Positions 17,138 to 28,457 of a stretch of DNA of 64,000 bases are shown in pieces. The first letter of the stretch is position 1, and the number at the start of each line of letters is the position of its first letter. Under the pieces are notes generated by a model, which was given only the letters and a program-made list of their open reading frames with translations, did not search any database and was not told the origin of the DNA. The stretch is from Flavobacterium ginsengisoli (lineage in GTDB: Bacteria > Bacteroidota > Bacteroidia > Flavobacteriales > Flavobacteriaceae). Where the stretch lies: NCBI RefSeq assembly GCF_029625315.1, contig NZ_CP121110.1, positions 248,001 to 312,000 of the forward strand. Direction: 5' to 3'. Position numbers and translations under genes: made by a program.

Positions 17138-18180
17138 TGCTCTAAATTTATCTTCAATTTAATTTTATATGTTCCGTGATCGGTAACTCCAAAAGAAATA
17201 AAATGCTGATTCGGATAAATCAATTGCAGTCTTCGTTTGGTGTTGGTCAAGCCAATTCCGCCTACATCAGAAACTGCTGTTTTTTCAAAATAAGTATTTT
17301 CAACTTCAAATTCGAGCTCGCTTCCATTTTGTGTAAGCTTAATGTAAATCTCACTTTTATCGGTGGCATGAACACCATGTTTAAAAGCATTTTCTACTAA
17401 AGGTAGTAATAACATCGGAACAATTGGGTAATCATGTATTTTTTCAGGAATATCTGTTGTAATAGTCAATTTGCTGTTGGCACGAAGTTTCATTAATGCA
17501 ATGAAATCTCTCATAAATTCAGCTTCTTTTAGCAACGTAGTTTTTTCTTCTGTGCTGTAAAGCAAATAACGCATCATACGGCTCAAAGTGTGAAGCGCAT
17601 TTCTAGAATCTTCAATATCGGTGTAAGTAAGTGAATAAATGCTATTAAGCGAGTTAAAGAAAAAATGCGGATTGATTTGTGCCTTAAGCATAGCTAGTTC
17701 CGCGGCCGTTTTATCTTGTTCTAATTTTTGCTTATGCTGAGTCGCTTTTTGCCAATATTGCAACATGGCCCAGCTTGTGCTTATTCCTAAAACAAGCAAA
17801 CTAAGCATTAAAACGTAATTGTCAAAATAAGGATTTTTGTATTTTTTGAATCCTAGAATCAAACTTATTTTGGTGTGAAGATCGGTTTGTGAAGTATAAA
17901 AATATGCAATAACCTGCATGACAAAAATCGTAATAAAAGCCCAAACTAGAAATGGAGAAGTATTGTCTTTAAAAATGGTTCTTGGAACTATAATTCTTGC
18001 ATTCGAATAAAAAATGATGATCAGTAAAATCAATAAGACCATTTGCCAGAGCCAGAAGACACCAGGTAGTGTTACATTCCAAGTTAAAGGTATGTAAAAC
18101 AGCATTATAAATCCTAATAATACCCAGCTCAGTATGTGTAATCCGGTAAATAAGTAAGGTCTGAAAAAGCTTGGTCCCAT
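17134..18180 (-). CDS. LytS/YehU-type sensor histidine kinase
   Basis: A 348-residue membrane sensor kinase. About four membrane segments fill residues 10-145. A short coiled linker leads to the His_kinase domain with Q-I-N-P-H172-F-F-F-N-S-L-N-S, where H172 is the phospho-acceptor. The ATP-binding part has P-L-V-E-N-A-F-K-H-G and G-G-I-G-L-T-N. There is no large periplasmic sensor domain, so the signal is probably sensed in or near the membrane. Its stop codon overlaps the start of the response regulator, which implies translational coupling. Confidence 0.93.
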   Translation of the reverse strand: MGPSFFRPYLFTGLHILSWVLLGFIMLFYIPLTWNVTLPGVFWLWQMVLLILLIIIFYSNARIIVPRTIFKDNTSPFLVWAFITIFVMQVIAYFYTSQTDLHTKISLILGFKKYKNPYFDNYVLMLSLLVLGISTSWAMLQYWQKATQHKQKLEQDKTAAELAMLKAQINPHFFFNSLNSIYSLTYTDIEDSRNALHTLSRMMRYLLYSTEEKTTLLKEAEFMRDFIALMKLRANSKLTITTDIPEKIHDYPIVPMLLLPLVENAFKHGVHATDKSEIYIKLTQNGSELEFEVENTYFEKTAVSDVGGIGLTNTKRRLQLIYPNQHFISFGVTDHGTYKIKLKINLEQ

Positions 18181-18446
18181 TGTAATTCTTGATATTTATG
18201 GACAATATTACATTTTATTCAAATACAATTTTTGGGTAATCGCTAAAACGGGATTTAGAGTCTCTAAAAAGCATTTTAGAGCCGATAAGACGAAAATTAA
18301 ACGCTTGTTTAATATTTTAAATAAAACCATCGGTTCTCATCTTGCCTTTATCGATTGTCTCTTGCTGTTCGTCTATTTGAAAAATTTCGTATCTTATATT
18401 TTATTTCTTTTGTTCACATATAATCGATAATTACACATTTTTCACA

Positions 18447-19602
18447 ATGACTAAGCAATCATTTTTAAGCATCCTCGCAGCATCACTTATTATCGCTTCT
18501 TGCGGTAAAAATGATAAATCGGCTCAAGCCGGAGGTGCGCCGCAGATTAAAGAATATAAGACTGTGACATTACAGCTAAAATCAGCGACACTAAACAGCG
18601 ATTTTCCTGCTAGTATCCAAGGACAGCAAAATATAGAAATTCGCCCAAGAGTTGAAGGCTATATTGATAAAATTTTTGTTGATGAAGGTGCTGTAGTTAA
18701 AGCAGGACAGCCTTTATTTAAGATTAGCGCTCCAGAATATGAGCGAGCAAGTTCGTACTGCGACAGCAAGCATTAAAAGTGCTCAAGCAGAAGTTAGTTC
18801 GGCTAAATTGGCTGTGAATAAAGTAAAACCATTGGTTGAAAAAGGAATTATTAGCAAATATGATTTAGAGTCGGCTCAATATACTTATGAGTCAGCTTTG
18901 GCATCTCTAGCACAAGCAAATGCAGCTTTAGTAAATGCTAAAGTTAATTTAGGTTATACGACCGTTACAAGTCCGGTAAATGGAGTTGTAGGTTCAATTC
19001 CTTTCCGATTAGGAAGTTTGGTAAGTTCTAATACAGCCGAACCTTTAACAACAGTTTCAAGTATTGGTAATGTATACGCTTATTTTGCAATGAATGAAAA
19101 AGTACTGCTAAATTTTACTAAAGACGCAGGAGGTTCATTAAACCAAAAAATTAAAAGCATGCCAGATGTTTCTTTGGTACTTTCTGATGGTTCGACTTAT
19201 GATCAAAAAGGAAAAATAGAAACCGTAAACGGATTAATTAATACAGAAACAGGTACTGTAAATTTTAGAGCTCGTTTCCCAAATCCAAAAGGAATTATCA
19301 GAAGCGGAAGCAGTACTACAGTGCAAATTCCGAACTACGTTAAAGACGCCATTATAATTCCTCAAAGTGCCACTTTCGAATTACAAGATAAAATGTTTGC
19401 AGTTGTTGTAGGAAAGGACAAAAAGACGACAAATGCTAATATCACAGTGTTGGACAACTCTGCAGGAAACTATTATGTGGTAACAAGCGGTTTAAAAGCT
19501 GGAGATGAAATTGTATTAGAAGGAGTAGCTTCATTGAAAGAAGGAACTGAAATTAAACCTAATAATCAAAGCCAAGAAGCAGTTTACGCCGATTTAAAAT
19601 AA
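18447..19602 (+). CDS. RND efflux periplasmic adaptor lipoprotein (frameshifted)
   Basis: HlyD/AcrA-like adaptor that links the inner-membrane pump to the outer-membrane channel. The lipobox is I-A-S-C19. The lipoyl half (P-R-V-E-G-Y-I-D-K-I-F-V-D-E-G) comes first, then an alpha-hairpin with T-A-T-A-S-I-K-S-A-Q-A-E-V and the second lipoyl half (V-T-S-P-V-N-G-V-V-G). The reading frame breaks near 18745, where GAGCgAGCAAG has one extra base. Removing it gives A-P-E-Y-E-Q-Q-V-R-T-A and a normal 384-residue protein. It is the first gene of a three-gene operon (5-base gap to the pump). Confidence 0.88.
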
Positions 19603-19607
19603 AAAAA

Positions 19608-22600
19608 ATGTTTAAAAAATTTATACAAAGACCCGTACTCTCGACGGTAATATCTGTTATTATCGTCATCTTAGGTGTTTTAGGCCTAATTGAGTTACCG
19701 ATTTCCCAATATCCGGATATCGCGCCACCAACTGTAAACGTTGCGGCAAGTTATACTGGAGCCAATGCAGATGTGGTACTTAAAAGTATCGTGATTCCGC
19801 TTGAGGAGCAGATTAATGGTGTAGAAAACATGACTTACATGACTTCTACAGCAACAAATGACGGAAATGCTTCGATCAAAGTTTTCTTTAAAGTAGGAAC
19901 AAATCCTGATTTAGCAGCCGGTAAACGTTCAGAACAGGGTTTCTAGAGCAACCAGTTTATTGCCAGTGGAGGTAACTCAGGCTGGGGTTACAGTAACCAA
20001 AAGTCAGAGTAGTAACTTGTTGATTTTCTCTTTATATAGTGATGATAAAGCTTACGATCAGACGTTTCTTCAAAACTATGCAAAGATTAACCTTGTACCG
20101 CAAATTCAGCGTGTAGTTGGGGTTGGAGATGTAACGGTTTTTGGTGCCAAAGATTACTCGATGAGAATCTGGCTAAAACCAGACATAATGCAACAATATA
20201 AACTGATTCCAAGCGATATTTCGGCAGCTTTAGCAGAACAAAATATAGAAGCAGCACCAGGTAAATTTGGTGAAAACGGAAATCAGGCATTTCAATATGT
20301 AATTAAATACAAAGGACGTCTAACAAGTGCTCAGGAATTTGGGGACATTGTTATAAAATCTGTTGGAAATGGACAGATGTTAAGACTTAAAGATGTGGCC
20401 AAAGTTGAATTGGGATCTTTAAGTTATTCTTCAACGATTAAAACAAATGGAGTAGAATCGGCAGCAATGGCGATTAGCCAGACTCCTGGATCTAATGCTC
20501 GTGATGTAATTATCAATTCTAAAAAACTGATTGAAGAAGTCGCAAAAAGTTTCCCAAAAGGAATGAAGTACACTATTATGGTGGATGTTAACGAGAACTT
20601 GGATGCTTCTATTGAAAAAGTAATTCACACTTTGGTTGAAGCCTTTATATTGGTTTTCATCGTAGTATTTATTTTCCTTCAGGATTTTAGATCGACTTTA
20701 ATTCCGGCAATTGCGGTTCCGGTTGCGATTGTGGGTACATTCTTCTTCCTGAATTTATTCGGATTTACGATCAACTTATTGACGCTTTTTGCAATGGTAC
20801 TCGCCATTGGTATTGTGGTCGATGATGCGATTGTCGTCGTCGAGGCTGTTCACGCCAAACTCGACCACGGATATAAGTCGGCTAAAAAAGCGACTATTCA
20901 CGCGATGGACGAGATTTCAGGAGCGATTATTTCGATTACCTTAGTAATGGCCGCGGTATTTATTCCAGTAACCTTTATTAACGGATCAACAGGGGTATTC
21001 TACAAACAGTTTGGTATTACACTGGCGGTTGCGATTATTCTTTCGGCAGTAAATGCCTTGACTTTGAGTCCGGCTTTATGTGCGCTTTTATTGAAACCAC
21101 ATGCTGATGATCACAAACATAAAAGTTATTTACAGCGTTTTTATACTTCATTTAACGTTGCATTCGACAATGTTACAGCACGATACAAACGTTCTGTAAG
21201 TTTCCTTTCTGCGAAAAAATGGATCGCATTGGCTTCAATTGTAATTGCTGGTGCTGCGTTGGTTTATATGATGAAAACTACGCCTTCTGCTTTCGTACCT
21301 TCGGAAGATCAAGGAACTGTTTTTGCTAATATTAGTTTGCCGCCATCAGCTTCTATGGAACGTTCGGATATTATTGCTAAAAGAGTAGATAGTATTGCGA
21401 AAACAATTCCAGGAGTTAAAAATACACTTCGTATTGTTGGACAGAACTTTACGGCAGGAGCAGGTAGTGCTTACAGTATGGTAATTGTAAAATTATATCC
21501 TTGGGATCAGCGTGATCTTAGTGTTGATGATGTAATTGGACAGCTTTTTGCTAAAACAAGTGGTATTCGTGAAGCAAGTATTTTCTTTATTTCTCCTCCA
21601 ACTATCCAAGGTTTTGGACAAAGTGGTGGATTCGAATTCCAATTGCAGGATAAAGGAGGACACACGACTTCTGAATTTTATAAAGTGAATAATGAATTCT
21701 TAGCGAAATTATCTGAACGTCCAGAAATTCAATATGCGACAACGCCATTTAACCCTGGTTTTCCTCAGTATATGATGGATATTAATTTAGCGAAAGCGAA
21801 AGACGCAGGAGTTTCTGTAAATACGATTTTATCGACCATGCAAGGATATTACGGAGGATTGTATGCTTCGAATTTCAACAAATTCGGAAAACAATACCGT
21901 GTAATGGTTCAAGCAGCTCCAGAATTTAGAGCGAATACAGAAGGATTGAATAAAATTTTCGTTCGAAACAGCGCAGGAAACATGGCGCCAATTACCGAGT
22001 TTGTAAAAATGACTAGAGTTTTTGGACCAGAATCTATTTCGAGATTTAACTTATTTACATCAATTTCGATTACAGGAGCACCAAAACCAGGTTATAGTTC
22101 TGGAGATGCTATTAAAGCAATTCAAGAAGTGGCAGCGGAAAATCTTCCAGCAGGTTATGGATATGAATTTTCAGGTTTAACGCGTGAGGAATTAGCTTCA
22201 GGAAGCGAAACGATTTTTATTTTCCTTTTATGTTTGGTTTTCGTTTATTTCTTACTGAGCGCACAGTACGAAAGTTACATTTTACCATTTGCGGTATTAT
22301 TATCGATTCCGTTTGGATTAGCAGGAGCGTATTTATTCTCGATTATTTTTAAATTAAATAGTAATATTTACCTACAAATTTCCTTAATCATGCTTATCGG
22401 ACTTTTAGCGAAGAACGGTATCTTGATTGTCGAATTTGCTTTGGATAGAAGAAGAAAAGGACTTCCAATTGTACAAGCTCGCTATTGAAGGAGCAGTAGC
22501 GCGTTTACGTCCAATTCTGATGACTTCGTTTGCCTTTATTTTAGGATTAGTTCCGTTGATGTTTGCCAAAGGTGCAGGTGCTGTTGGTAATAAATCTATT

Positions 22601-22780
22601 GGTACTGGTGCCGTTGGTGGTATGTTAATCGGAACCATTTTAGGAGTATTTGTTATTCCGGTTCTGTTTATCATTTTCCAAAACTTGCAAGAAAGAATAA
22701 GTGGTCCAGCGAAAGATGGTTATGATGATGACGATGATGATGAAGACGAAATTCATTTAATAGAAGCTCACAAAGAGTAA
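19608..22780 (+). CDS. RND multidrug efflux pump, HAE1/AcrB type (two frameshifts)
   Basis: Inner-membrane proton/drug antiporter of 1056 residues after correction. Visible motifs are the N-terminal F-I-Q-R-P-V-L-S-T-V, the porter-domain opening Q-Y-P-D-I-A-P-P-T-V, the membrane motif G-I-V-V-D-D-A-I-V-V-V-E with the proton-relay aspartates, S-P-A-L-C-A-L-L-L, and the late segment L-A-K-N-G-I-L-I-V-E-F-A. Single extra bases at 19920/19921 (G) and 22480 (C) break the frame. Removing them joins N-P-D-L-A-A-V-N-V-Q-N-R-V and I-V-Q-A-A-I-E-G-A. The acidic C-terminus D-D-D-D-D-E-D-E is unusual but uninterrupted. Confidence 0.92.
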
Positions 22781-22798
22781 AATTTAATTACAACAAAA

Positions 22799-24206
22799 AT
22801 GACGAATAGTTCTAATAAATATATTTTACTGGTAATAACAGCCGCACTCATTAGTGCGTGCTCTGTTACCAAGAAATACGAACGTCCCACAACTTTAAAA
22901 ACAGATCAATTGTATCGTGATCAGTCTACAACAGATTCGACTACAATTGCAGACATGCCTTGGAATACTGTTTTTAAAGATGAAAAATTAAATGCATTAA
23001 TTCAAAAAGGTTTAGAACAGAACCTGAATTTGAAAAATGCAATTGAGAATATTGTTCAGGCAAGAGCTTCTCTGCGTCAGAGTAAATTGGCTTATTACCC
23101 AAGTTTGCAGTTAGATGCAAACGTAACGCATAACAAGCAATCTCAGGCAGGATTAAACTTTCCGGCAGGAATCAATATTAATACCTTAACTACAACTTAC
23201 AAATTAGGTGTAAGCAGTTCTTGGGAAATTGATGTTTGGGGAAAATTAAGCAGTTCTAAAAGAGCGGCTTTGGCAACTTATTTAGCTTCTGATGCTGCAA
23301 AACAAGCTGTTCAAACACAGCTTATTGCTGATATTGCCAATAATTACTTCTTGCTATTATCGTATGATGAATCGTTAAAAATTACGGAAGAAACCTTAAA
23401 AAGCCGTATCGAAAACGTTGCAACCATTAAAGCTTTAAAAGAAGGAGCAATTGTAACTGGTGCAGCTGTTGTTCAGAGTGAGGCCAATCAGCACGCGGCT
23501 GAAGTTTTGATTCCAGATTTGAAACAAAGCATTCGTGAAACCGAAAATGCTTTAAATATTTTACTTGGACAAGGGCCTGGGCCAATTGATAGAGGTGTTT
23601 TGGGAACACAAATTATTCCTGAACAAATCGCAATCGGAATGCCAGCACAGTTATTGAATAATCGTCCTGATGTCCGTCAAGCGGAATTTAATTTCAGAGT
23701 CGCTTTTGAGTCGACTAATTTGGCTAAAACTTATTTTTACCCAAGTTTGACGCTTACAGCAAGTACTGGATTTTCAAATTTAGAGTTGAATGATTTCTTC
23801 AGCCACTCTATTTTTTATTCGATTATCGGAGGATTAACACAACCTTTATTTAATCATGGTTTAAATAAAATGAGATTGACTACAGCGCAGTCACAACAAT
23901 TGCAAGCATACAACAATTTCCAACAAAGTCTTTTAGTAGCTGGTCAGGAAGTTTCAAATGCATTGTATGCGTACCAAATGGCTGTTGAAAAAGAAGATTC
24001 TAGAGCGAAACAAATTGCGGCTTTAGAAAAAGCAGTCGACTTTACACAAGAGCTTTTAGAATACAGTTCGGCAACTAACTATACAGATGTATTAACATCT
24101 CAACAAAATCTTTTAGCAACGACAATTAAACGGAGTTAATGATAACCTGCAAAAATTACAAGCTGTTATTAATTTGTACAGAGCGTTGGGTGGTGGTTGG
24201 AAATAA
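22799..24206 (+). CDS. RND efflux outer-membrane factor, NodT/OprM family (frameshift near the end)
   Basis: TolC-like outer-membrane lipoprotein (I-S-A-C21) that completes the tripartite efflux system. Two OEP repeats are visible. One begins near L-N-A-L-I-Q-K-G-L-E-Q-N-L-N-L-K-N-A and the other near N-N-R-P-D-V-R-Q-A-E, which is the typical family motif. An extra A at 24122 ends the frame early at 24139. Removing it restores Q-L-N-G-V-N-D-N-L-Q-K-L-Q then the usual Y-R-A-L-G-G-G-W-K, ending at 24206 (468 residues). The 18-base gap to the pump gene indicates one operon. Confidence 0.9.
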
Positions 24207-24220
24207 TTGTTTATAATGAT

Positions 24221-24253
24221 AAAAACCGTCTCAAAACCTGAGACGGTTTTTTG
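24221..24253 (+). terminator. Terminator of the RND operon
   Basis: The stem AACCGTCTCA / TGAGACGGTT is followed by six T residues, about 15 bases after the corrected stop codon. Confidence 0.88.
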
Positions 24254-24385
24254 AAAAGTACGTCGTTTAAAAAACGCTCTCCGTCGATTAGTTTGATGAT
24301 TTTGTATAATGAATGCTTGAATCGTGAATCTTTGGCATTACTTTCGATTAATATCTAATAAGATTAACATTTAAATTCTAAAGAC

Positions 24386-24862
24386 ATGAAAAAGTTTATA
24401 TTCGCCTCAGTGCTTTTTATGAGTGCATTTTTTGCTCAAGCTCAGGTATCAGTAAATGTAAATATTGGTACACCTCCAAATTGGGGACCACAAGGTTACG
24501 ACAACAGCAGATACTATTATTTGCCAGACATCGATGTATATTATGATGTAAATCAAAGCGTATTTATTTACGACAACAGCGGAAAATGGGTTCGTGAAAG
24601 AAGACTTCCGTCAAGATATAGAAGTTATGATTTGTATTCTGGTTATAAAGTAGTTTTGACAGATTATAGAGGAGATGCTCCGTACTATTATCACACAAAA
24701 CACAGAACTGAATATCCGAAAGGTTACCACGGAAAACCTCAAAAAAATAGAGGAGAAAAACCAAAAGGTAACAACGGAAATCATTACGGAAACGATAAAG
24801 GAAAAAACAAAGAAAATAAGTCAGACAAAAACCACGATCACGGTAATGGCAAACACCATTAA
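24386..24862 (+). CDS. Exported hypothetical protein with basic, His/Asn/Gly-rich tail
   Basis: A 158-residue secreted or periplasmic protein with a signal peptide (1-20, ending F-A-Q-A-Q). The middle has many aromatic residues (S-R-Y-Y-Y-L-P-D-I-D-V-Y-Y-D and G-D-A-P-Y-Y-Y). The last 45 residues are low-complexity K/G/N/H. A Y-Y-L-P-D-I-x-x-Y-Y-D-V segment is common in small exported proteins of Flavobacteriia with unknown function. The His/Lys-rich tail could bind metal or nucleic acid, but that is a guess. It stands alone with its own terminator. Confidence 0.7.
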   Translation: MKKFIFASVLFMSAFFAQAQVSVNVNIGTPPNWGPQGYDNSRYYYLPDIDVYYDVNQSVFIYDNSGKWVRERRLPSRYRSYDLYSGYKVVLTDYRGDAPYYYHTKHRTEYPKGYHGKPQKNRGEKPKGNNGNHYGNDKGKNKENKSDKNHDHGNGKHH

Positions 24863-24880
24863 ATAAACATGACTAAAAGA

Positions 24881-24909
24881 AAACGCCTCCAATTGGAGGC
24901 GTTTTTGAT
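24881..24909. terminator. Terminator after the exported hypothetical protein
   Basis: The stem AAACGCCTCC / GGAGGCGTTT, with a T-tract on the right, lies 19 bases after the stop codon. Confidence 0.85.
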
Positions 24910-24956
24910 TTTATACCATGAGTAAATAGAAAATATATCGTTTATATATTTCAAAC

Positions 24957-25257
24957 ATAGCCCGCGGTTTCAACCGCGGGAAACGTATTGTGTGTTTTGT
25001 CGCTCCTCCGTTGCTATAAATATGTCGCTCATCTAGAGCTTTTTTCTTGCGCTGGGAATTTTTGCTATAAATATTTCGCTCCTCTGGAGCTTTTGCATTT
25101 TAGTTGCTAATTCGTAGCTAAAATGAATTGCCTCCAGCTTTAGCTGGAGGTTACTAGATTCTACATTTATTGGCTTTAGCCAAACTAGGCGCAAAAGTTT
25201 GGCTAAAGCCTTTTATTTGGATAAACAAAAAACCTCCAGCTAAAGCTGGAGGCAATT
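24957..25257. repeat. Composite intergenic hairpins (CCCGCGG type, then nested CCTCCAGC type)
   Basis: From left: CCCGCGGTTTCAACCGCGGG (24961-24980); two GCTATAAATAT-TCGCTC-TCT-GAGC units (25011-25095); then a large hairpin with outer arms at 25126-25152 and 25231-25257 (CCTCCAGCTTTAGCTGG) and inner arms GGCTTTAGCCAAAC / GTTTGGCTAAAGCC at 25172-25210. It fills most of a 491-base gap. The same composite occurs at 46230-46487, and the CCTCCAGC part at 61650-61777. Confidence 0.75.
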
Positions 25258-25353
25258 GATATTTAAATTTTTTATTAAAATAAATTTGTGCTAATTCGTG
25301 AAATTAGTGGCTAAAAAAATCCTTTTTAATCCAAATAATCTGTGGCAAAAAAA

Positions 25354-26660
25354 CTATTCAGAAACCGTTTTCACCTTATGGCCAAAAGCCCCAAAAGAAA
25401 GAATAATCAAGAAACAAACTAGCGGAATAATATATCCTGACTGAATATCATCGTGATTCATATCGATTAAAGTTCCCATTCCGTACGGAATAATAGCACC
25501 TCCAACGATCGACATTACTAACCAAGAAGAACCCGTTTCTGTATTTGATTTTAAGCCTTTAATTCCTAAAGAGAAAATGGTTGGGAACATAATTGACATA
25601 AAGAACCCAATTCCTCCAAGAGCGTAAATAACCACAATTCCAGAACCGTAAATTGCGACTAAACACAATAAAACACTCATTACGCAATAGATTGAAAGTA
25701 AAACATAATCTTTTACAAAACGTAAAAAGAAAGTTCCAATAAAACGTCCTGCCATAAAAAGGAAACCATAGATTCCTAAATAATATCCAGCCGTTTTTTC
25801 ATCTAATCCAGCTCCTTGCTGTGCAATTCTGATAAAGAAACTTGTGATACAAACCTGCGCACCAACATAGAAAAATTGAGCTACAACACCCCAGCTTAAA
25901 TGTCTGAATTTTAAAACAGAGAAAAATCCTGGTTTAATTTCAGCTTCAGCATGAGTCGCTTTCATTGAAGGTAATTGTACGAAATAAAATATAACAGCAA
26001 CCAAAACTAAGATGCTCCCCAAAACAATATAAGGCATTTTTACAGAAGCAGACTTCGCCCAATAAATAAGCCGCTTTTTCGGCCTCAGGCATTGCCGCCA
26101 TTTGTTCTTTTGTATGATTTGTTCCAGATAAGATAAATAGCGAACCTACAATAGGAGCTACCATTGCCGCTAATCCGTTGAAAGAAGCCGCTAAATTCAA
26201 TCTTTTTGAAGAAGATTCTGCTGGCCCTAAAATCGCTGCGTATGGGTTTGCACTGGTTTCTAAAATCGTTAAACCGCATCCAATTACAAAAAGGGCAAAT
26301 AAGAACAATTCGTAAGTTCTAGTATTAGTCGCTGGAACAAACAAAAATGCTCCTGCTCGCAAAAACTAATAATCCAGTAATGATACTGTTTTTATAACCA
26401 AATCTTTTAATCAGCATTCCAGCTGGAATCGCCATAATGAAGTAAGCAAAGAATACAGAAGTATCAATAAGAGTAGACTGGCGATTATTTAATTCGCACG
26501 CTTTTTTCAAGTGCGGAATTAAAACTGAATCTAAGTTGTGGGCCATTCCCCACAGAAAAAATAGGCATGTAACTAAAATAAAAGGCAAAAGGTACTGATT
26601 TCCTTTTCCGCCTTCTGTTGGCACTTCGTGTTGATCGCCAGCTTGGTTTGTAATTTGCAT
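25354..26660 (-). CDS. fucP: FucP-like L-fucose:H+ symporter, MFS (two frameshifts)
   Basis: Inner-membrane sugar permease of 434 residues after correction, with 12 likely membrane segments. F-F-L-W-G-M-A-H-N-L-D-S-V-L-I-P-H-L near the start and L-E-T-S-A-N-P-Y in the middle are hallmarks of the FucP subgroup (FHS family). Extra bases at 26354 and 26050 split the gene into three frames. Removing them restores F-A-S-G-A-F-L-F-V and G-E-V-A-S-V-K-M-P-Y. FucP carries L-fucose, and relatives carry other hexoses. It is the last gene of the minus-strand CoA-transferase operon. A fucose role fits the lactonase, SDR and GH141-like genes nearby. Confidence 0.88.
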
Positions 26661-26695
26661 TTAGATAGTTTTTAGTTTTTAGTTTATTTTTTATA

Positions 26696-26810
26696 GGTTC
26701 TAAGGTTCTGAGATGCTGAGATTCTAAGTTTTTTTCTTTTGCCATAAAGGCATTAAGTTGATAAGTATTTAAAAACTTAGCACCTTAGAATCTTAGCATC
26801 TTAGAACCTT
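26696..26810. repeat. Inverted repeat of the TTAGAACCTTAGCATCT family
   Basis: Left arm GGTTCTAAGGTTCTGAGATG (26696-26715 and on to 26728), right arm at 26776-26810. The right arm overlaps the last codons of the MaoC gene, so the repeat provides its final R-F and stop codon. Confidence 0.7.
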
Positions 26811-27244
26811 TTCTTCACAAGCAATAGATGATCACATACCAAAACGACTTCACCGCGTTGGTTAATGATTTCTACATGTTCGGTTACAGTTCCCATTTCT
26901 GGATTTTTGGCTTCGCCTTTTTCAGAAATAGTTACTTCAGAGTGAATAGTATCACCGATATGAACTGGTTTTACAAAACGCATTTTATCGTAACCTCTAG
27001 AAAAAGCTTCGGGGTTTATTTCAGATGCTGTTAATCCAATTCCGATCGCAAAAACCATGGTTCCGTGCGCAATTCTTTGTCCGAATGGCTGAGTTTTGCA
27101 CCATTCTTCGTCCATGTGATGAGGAAAGAAATCTCCCGTGTGTCCGGCATGAACCACAAAATCGGTTTCTGTAATGGTTCTGCCTAAAGTTATTCGTTTG
27201 TCGTCGATTTGATAATCTTCGAAAAAAGTTGATTTAAAATACAT
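26801..27244 (-). CDS. MaoC-like dehydratase/hydratase
   Basis: A 147-residue hot-dog-fold enzyme that would hydrate an enoyl-CoA or dehydrate a hydroxyacyl-CoA. The hydratase-2 motif reads A-G-H-T-G-D38-F-F-P-H-H43-M-D, so the catalytic Asp and His are kept, but the usual Asn (G-D-x-N-P) is Phe. R-I-A-H-G-T-M follows as in the family. The C-terminus (K-K-R-F-stop) is encoded inside an intergenic repeat. It sits with two CoA-transferase genes, which suggests a CoA-thioester pathway. The substrate is unknown. Confidence 0.85.
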   Translation of the reverse strand: MYFKSTFFEDYQIDDKRITLGRTITETDFVVHAGHTGDFFPHHMDEEWCKTQPFGQRIAHGTMVFAIGIGLTASEINPEAFSRGYDKMRFVKPVHIGDTIHSEVTISEKGEAKNPEMGTVTEHVEIINQRGEVVLVCDHLLLVKKRF

Positions 27245-27350
27245 AATTTATTCTTTTTATTCGCCAGCTCTTTCAAATAGATTTCAAAATCAGGTTTGTT
27301 TTGAAGAGGACTTAAATTTTGTTTTTTGGTTTTGAAATATAGTGTTTTAA

Positions 27351-28424
27351 TTACACTTCATCAAAAGAAATTCCGCCGTTTTTGTTACTTTCATAACAAG
27401 CTTCTACAACTTTCATCGTCCCCAAAACATCTTGGACACTTGCAGACAATGTTGAGTCAGAACCTTCTTTGTAACGCATCAGATTAGACATTGCGCCAAT
27501 AAAAGCTTCAGGAAACCACGAACCTTCCAATTTTACTTCTGTCCATTCGTATTCATTTTCATTATCTTTTTTGGGCAATGCATATTCAAAAACATCAGGA
27601 AGACCGTCAGGATAGTTCATTAACAAGCCCATTTTTGCTTTAACAGCGCCTTTTGTTCCTTCCCATTTGATGTAACTTTCTTCGTGTTTTGGACCAAAAT
27701 GATGATCGTGATTCGTATTGATTACAACATGTTTATTTTCACCATAATCTAAAATAATTGTAGATCGGCTTGATGATAATTTTTTAAGCGGATGTTTGGC
27801 TGTTTTAGCATAAACACTTTTCGGATTTCCCAGAAAAGATCGAATGCAGTCAATATAATGCACGCTATGGAAAAGAATTTCCAATCTTGGATGTTCTTTT
27901 ATTAAAGGAAACAATTCCCAAGGCGTATTTACGGTTACTTTGAATTCAAAATCGTATAATTCGCCAATAATTCCCTGATCGATTAAATATCTCGCAGCGC
28001 TTACAAAAGAGGCAAAACGCAGTTGGAAGTTGATTGCAGCTACGAGATTCTTTCTTTCGCAAACCGCTACAATTTCACGTGCTTGAGCTAAATCATTTCC
28101 CATTGGTTTCTGAATCAAAACTGCAGCGCCGTCAGGCAATTGTTCCAGAATTTCAATGTATTGATCAGGTAAAACGGTAATATCGTAAACAGCGTTTGAA
28201 GGCGCATTTTTTACTGCATCGGCAACACTTTCAAAAACATAATCGATTTTGAATTGTTTCTGTAAATCGTATGCTTTAGAAATCGTTCTGTTGGTAATAC
28301 CAAAAACTTTAAAACCAGCCATTTCGTAAGCAGGAAGATGCGCATCTTTTACAATTCCGCTCGCTCCAATAATCACAATGGGCTGTTCTGTTTGGGGAAG
28401 TAAAGGTTTATAGGGAATATTCAT
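27351..28424 (-). CDS. Gfo/Idh/MocA family oxidoreductase
   Basis: A 357-residue NAD(P)-dependent sugar oxidoreductase. The Rossmann strand is I-V-I-I-G-A-S-G-I-V-K-D-A-H (residues 17-30, with G-A-S-G instead of the common G-x-G-x-x-G). The family E-K-P motif appears as I-Q-K-P-M-G near residue 104, with Q in place of E. H-S-V-H-Y-I-D-C-I-R matches the H-x-x-D helix. These variations may narrow the substrate range. It lies 33 bases after the solute-binding-like gene and belongs to the same operon. In the pathway it could oxidise a sugar or sugar acid before CoA activation. Confidence 0.85.
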   Translation of the reverse strand: MNIPYKPLLPQTEQPIVIIGASGIVKDAHLPAYEMAGFKVFGITNRTISKAYDLQKQFKIDYVFESVADAVKNAPSNAVYDITVLPDQYIEILEQLPDGAAVLIQKPMGNDLAQAREIVAVCERKNLVAAINFQLRFASFVSAARYLIDQGIIGELYDFEFKVTVNTPWELFPLIKEHPRLEILFHSVHYIDCIRSFLGNPKSVYAKTAKHPLKKLSSSRSTIILDYGENKHVVINTNHDHHFGPKHEESYIKWEGTKGAVKAKMGLLMNYPDGLPDVFEYALPKKDNENEYEWTEVKLEGSWFPEAFIGAMSNLMRYKEGSDSTLSASVQDVLGTMKVVEACYESNKNGGISFDEV

Positions 28425-28457
28425 TTGTTCTATATTTTGAAATTAAGCCTGCCAAGT

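Noticed and set aside
18447..24206. Programmed ribosomal frameshifting in the RND operon
   Set aside because: There are four breaks, with no slippery heptamer or downstream structure pattern. Similar breaks occur in unrelated genes.
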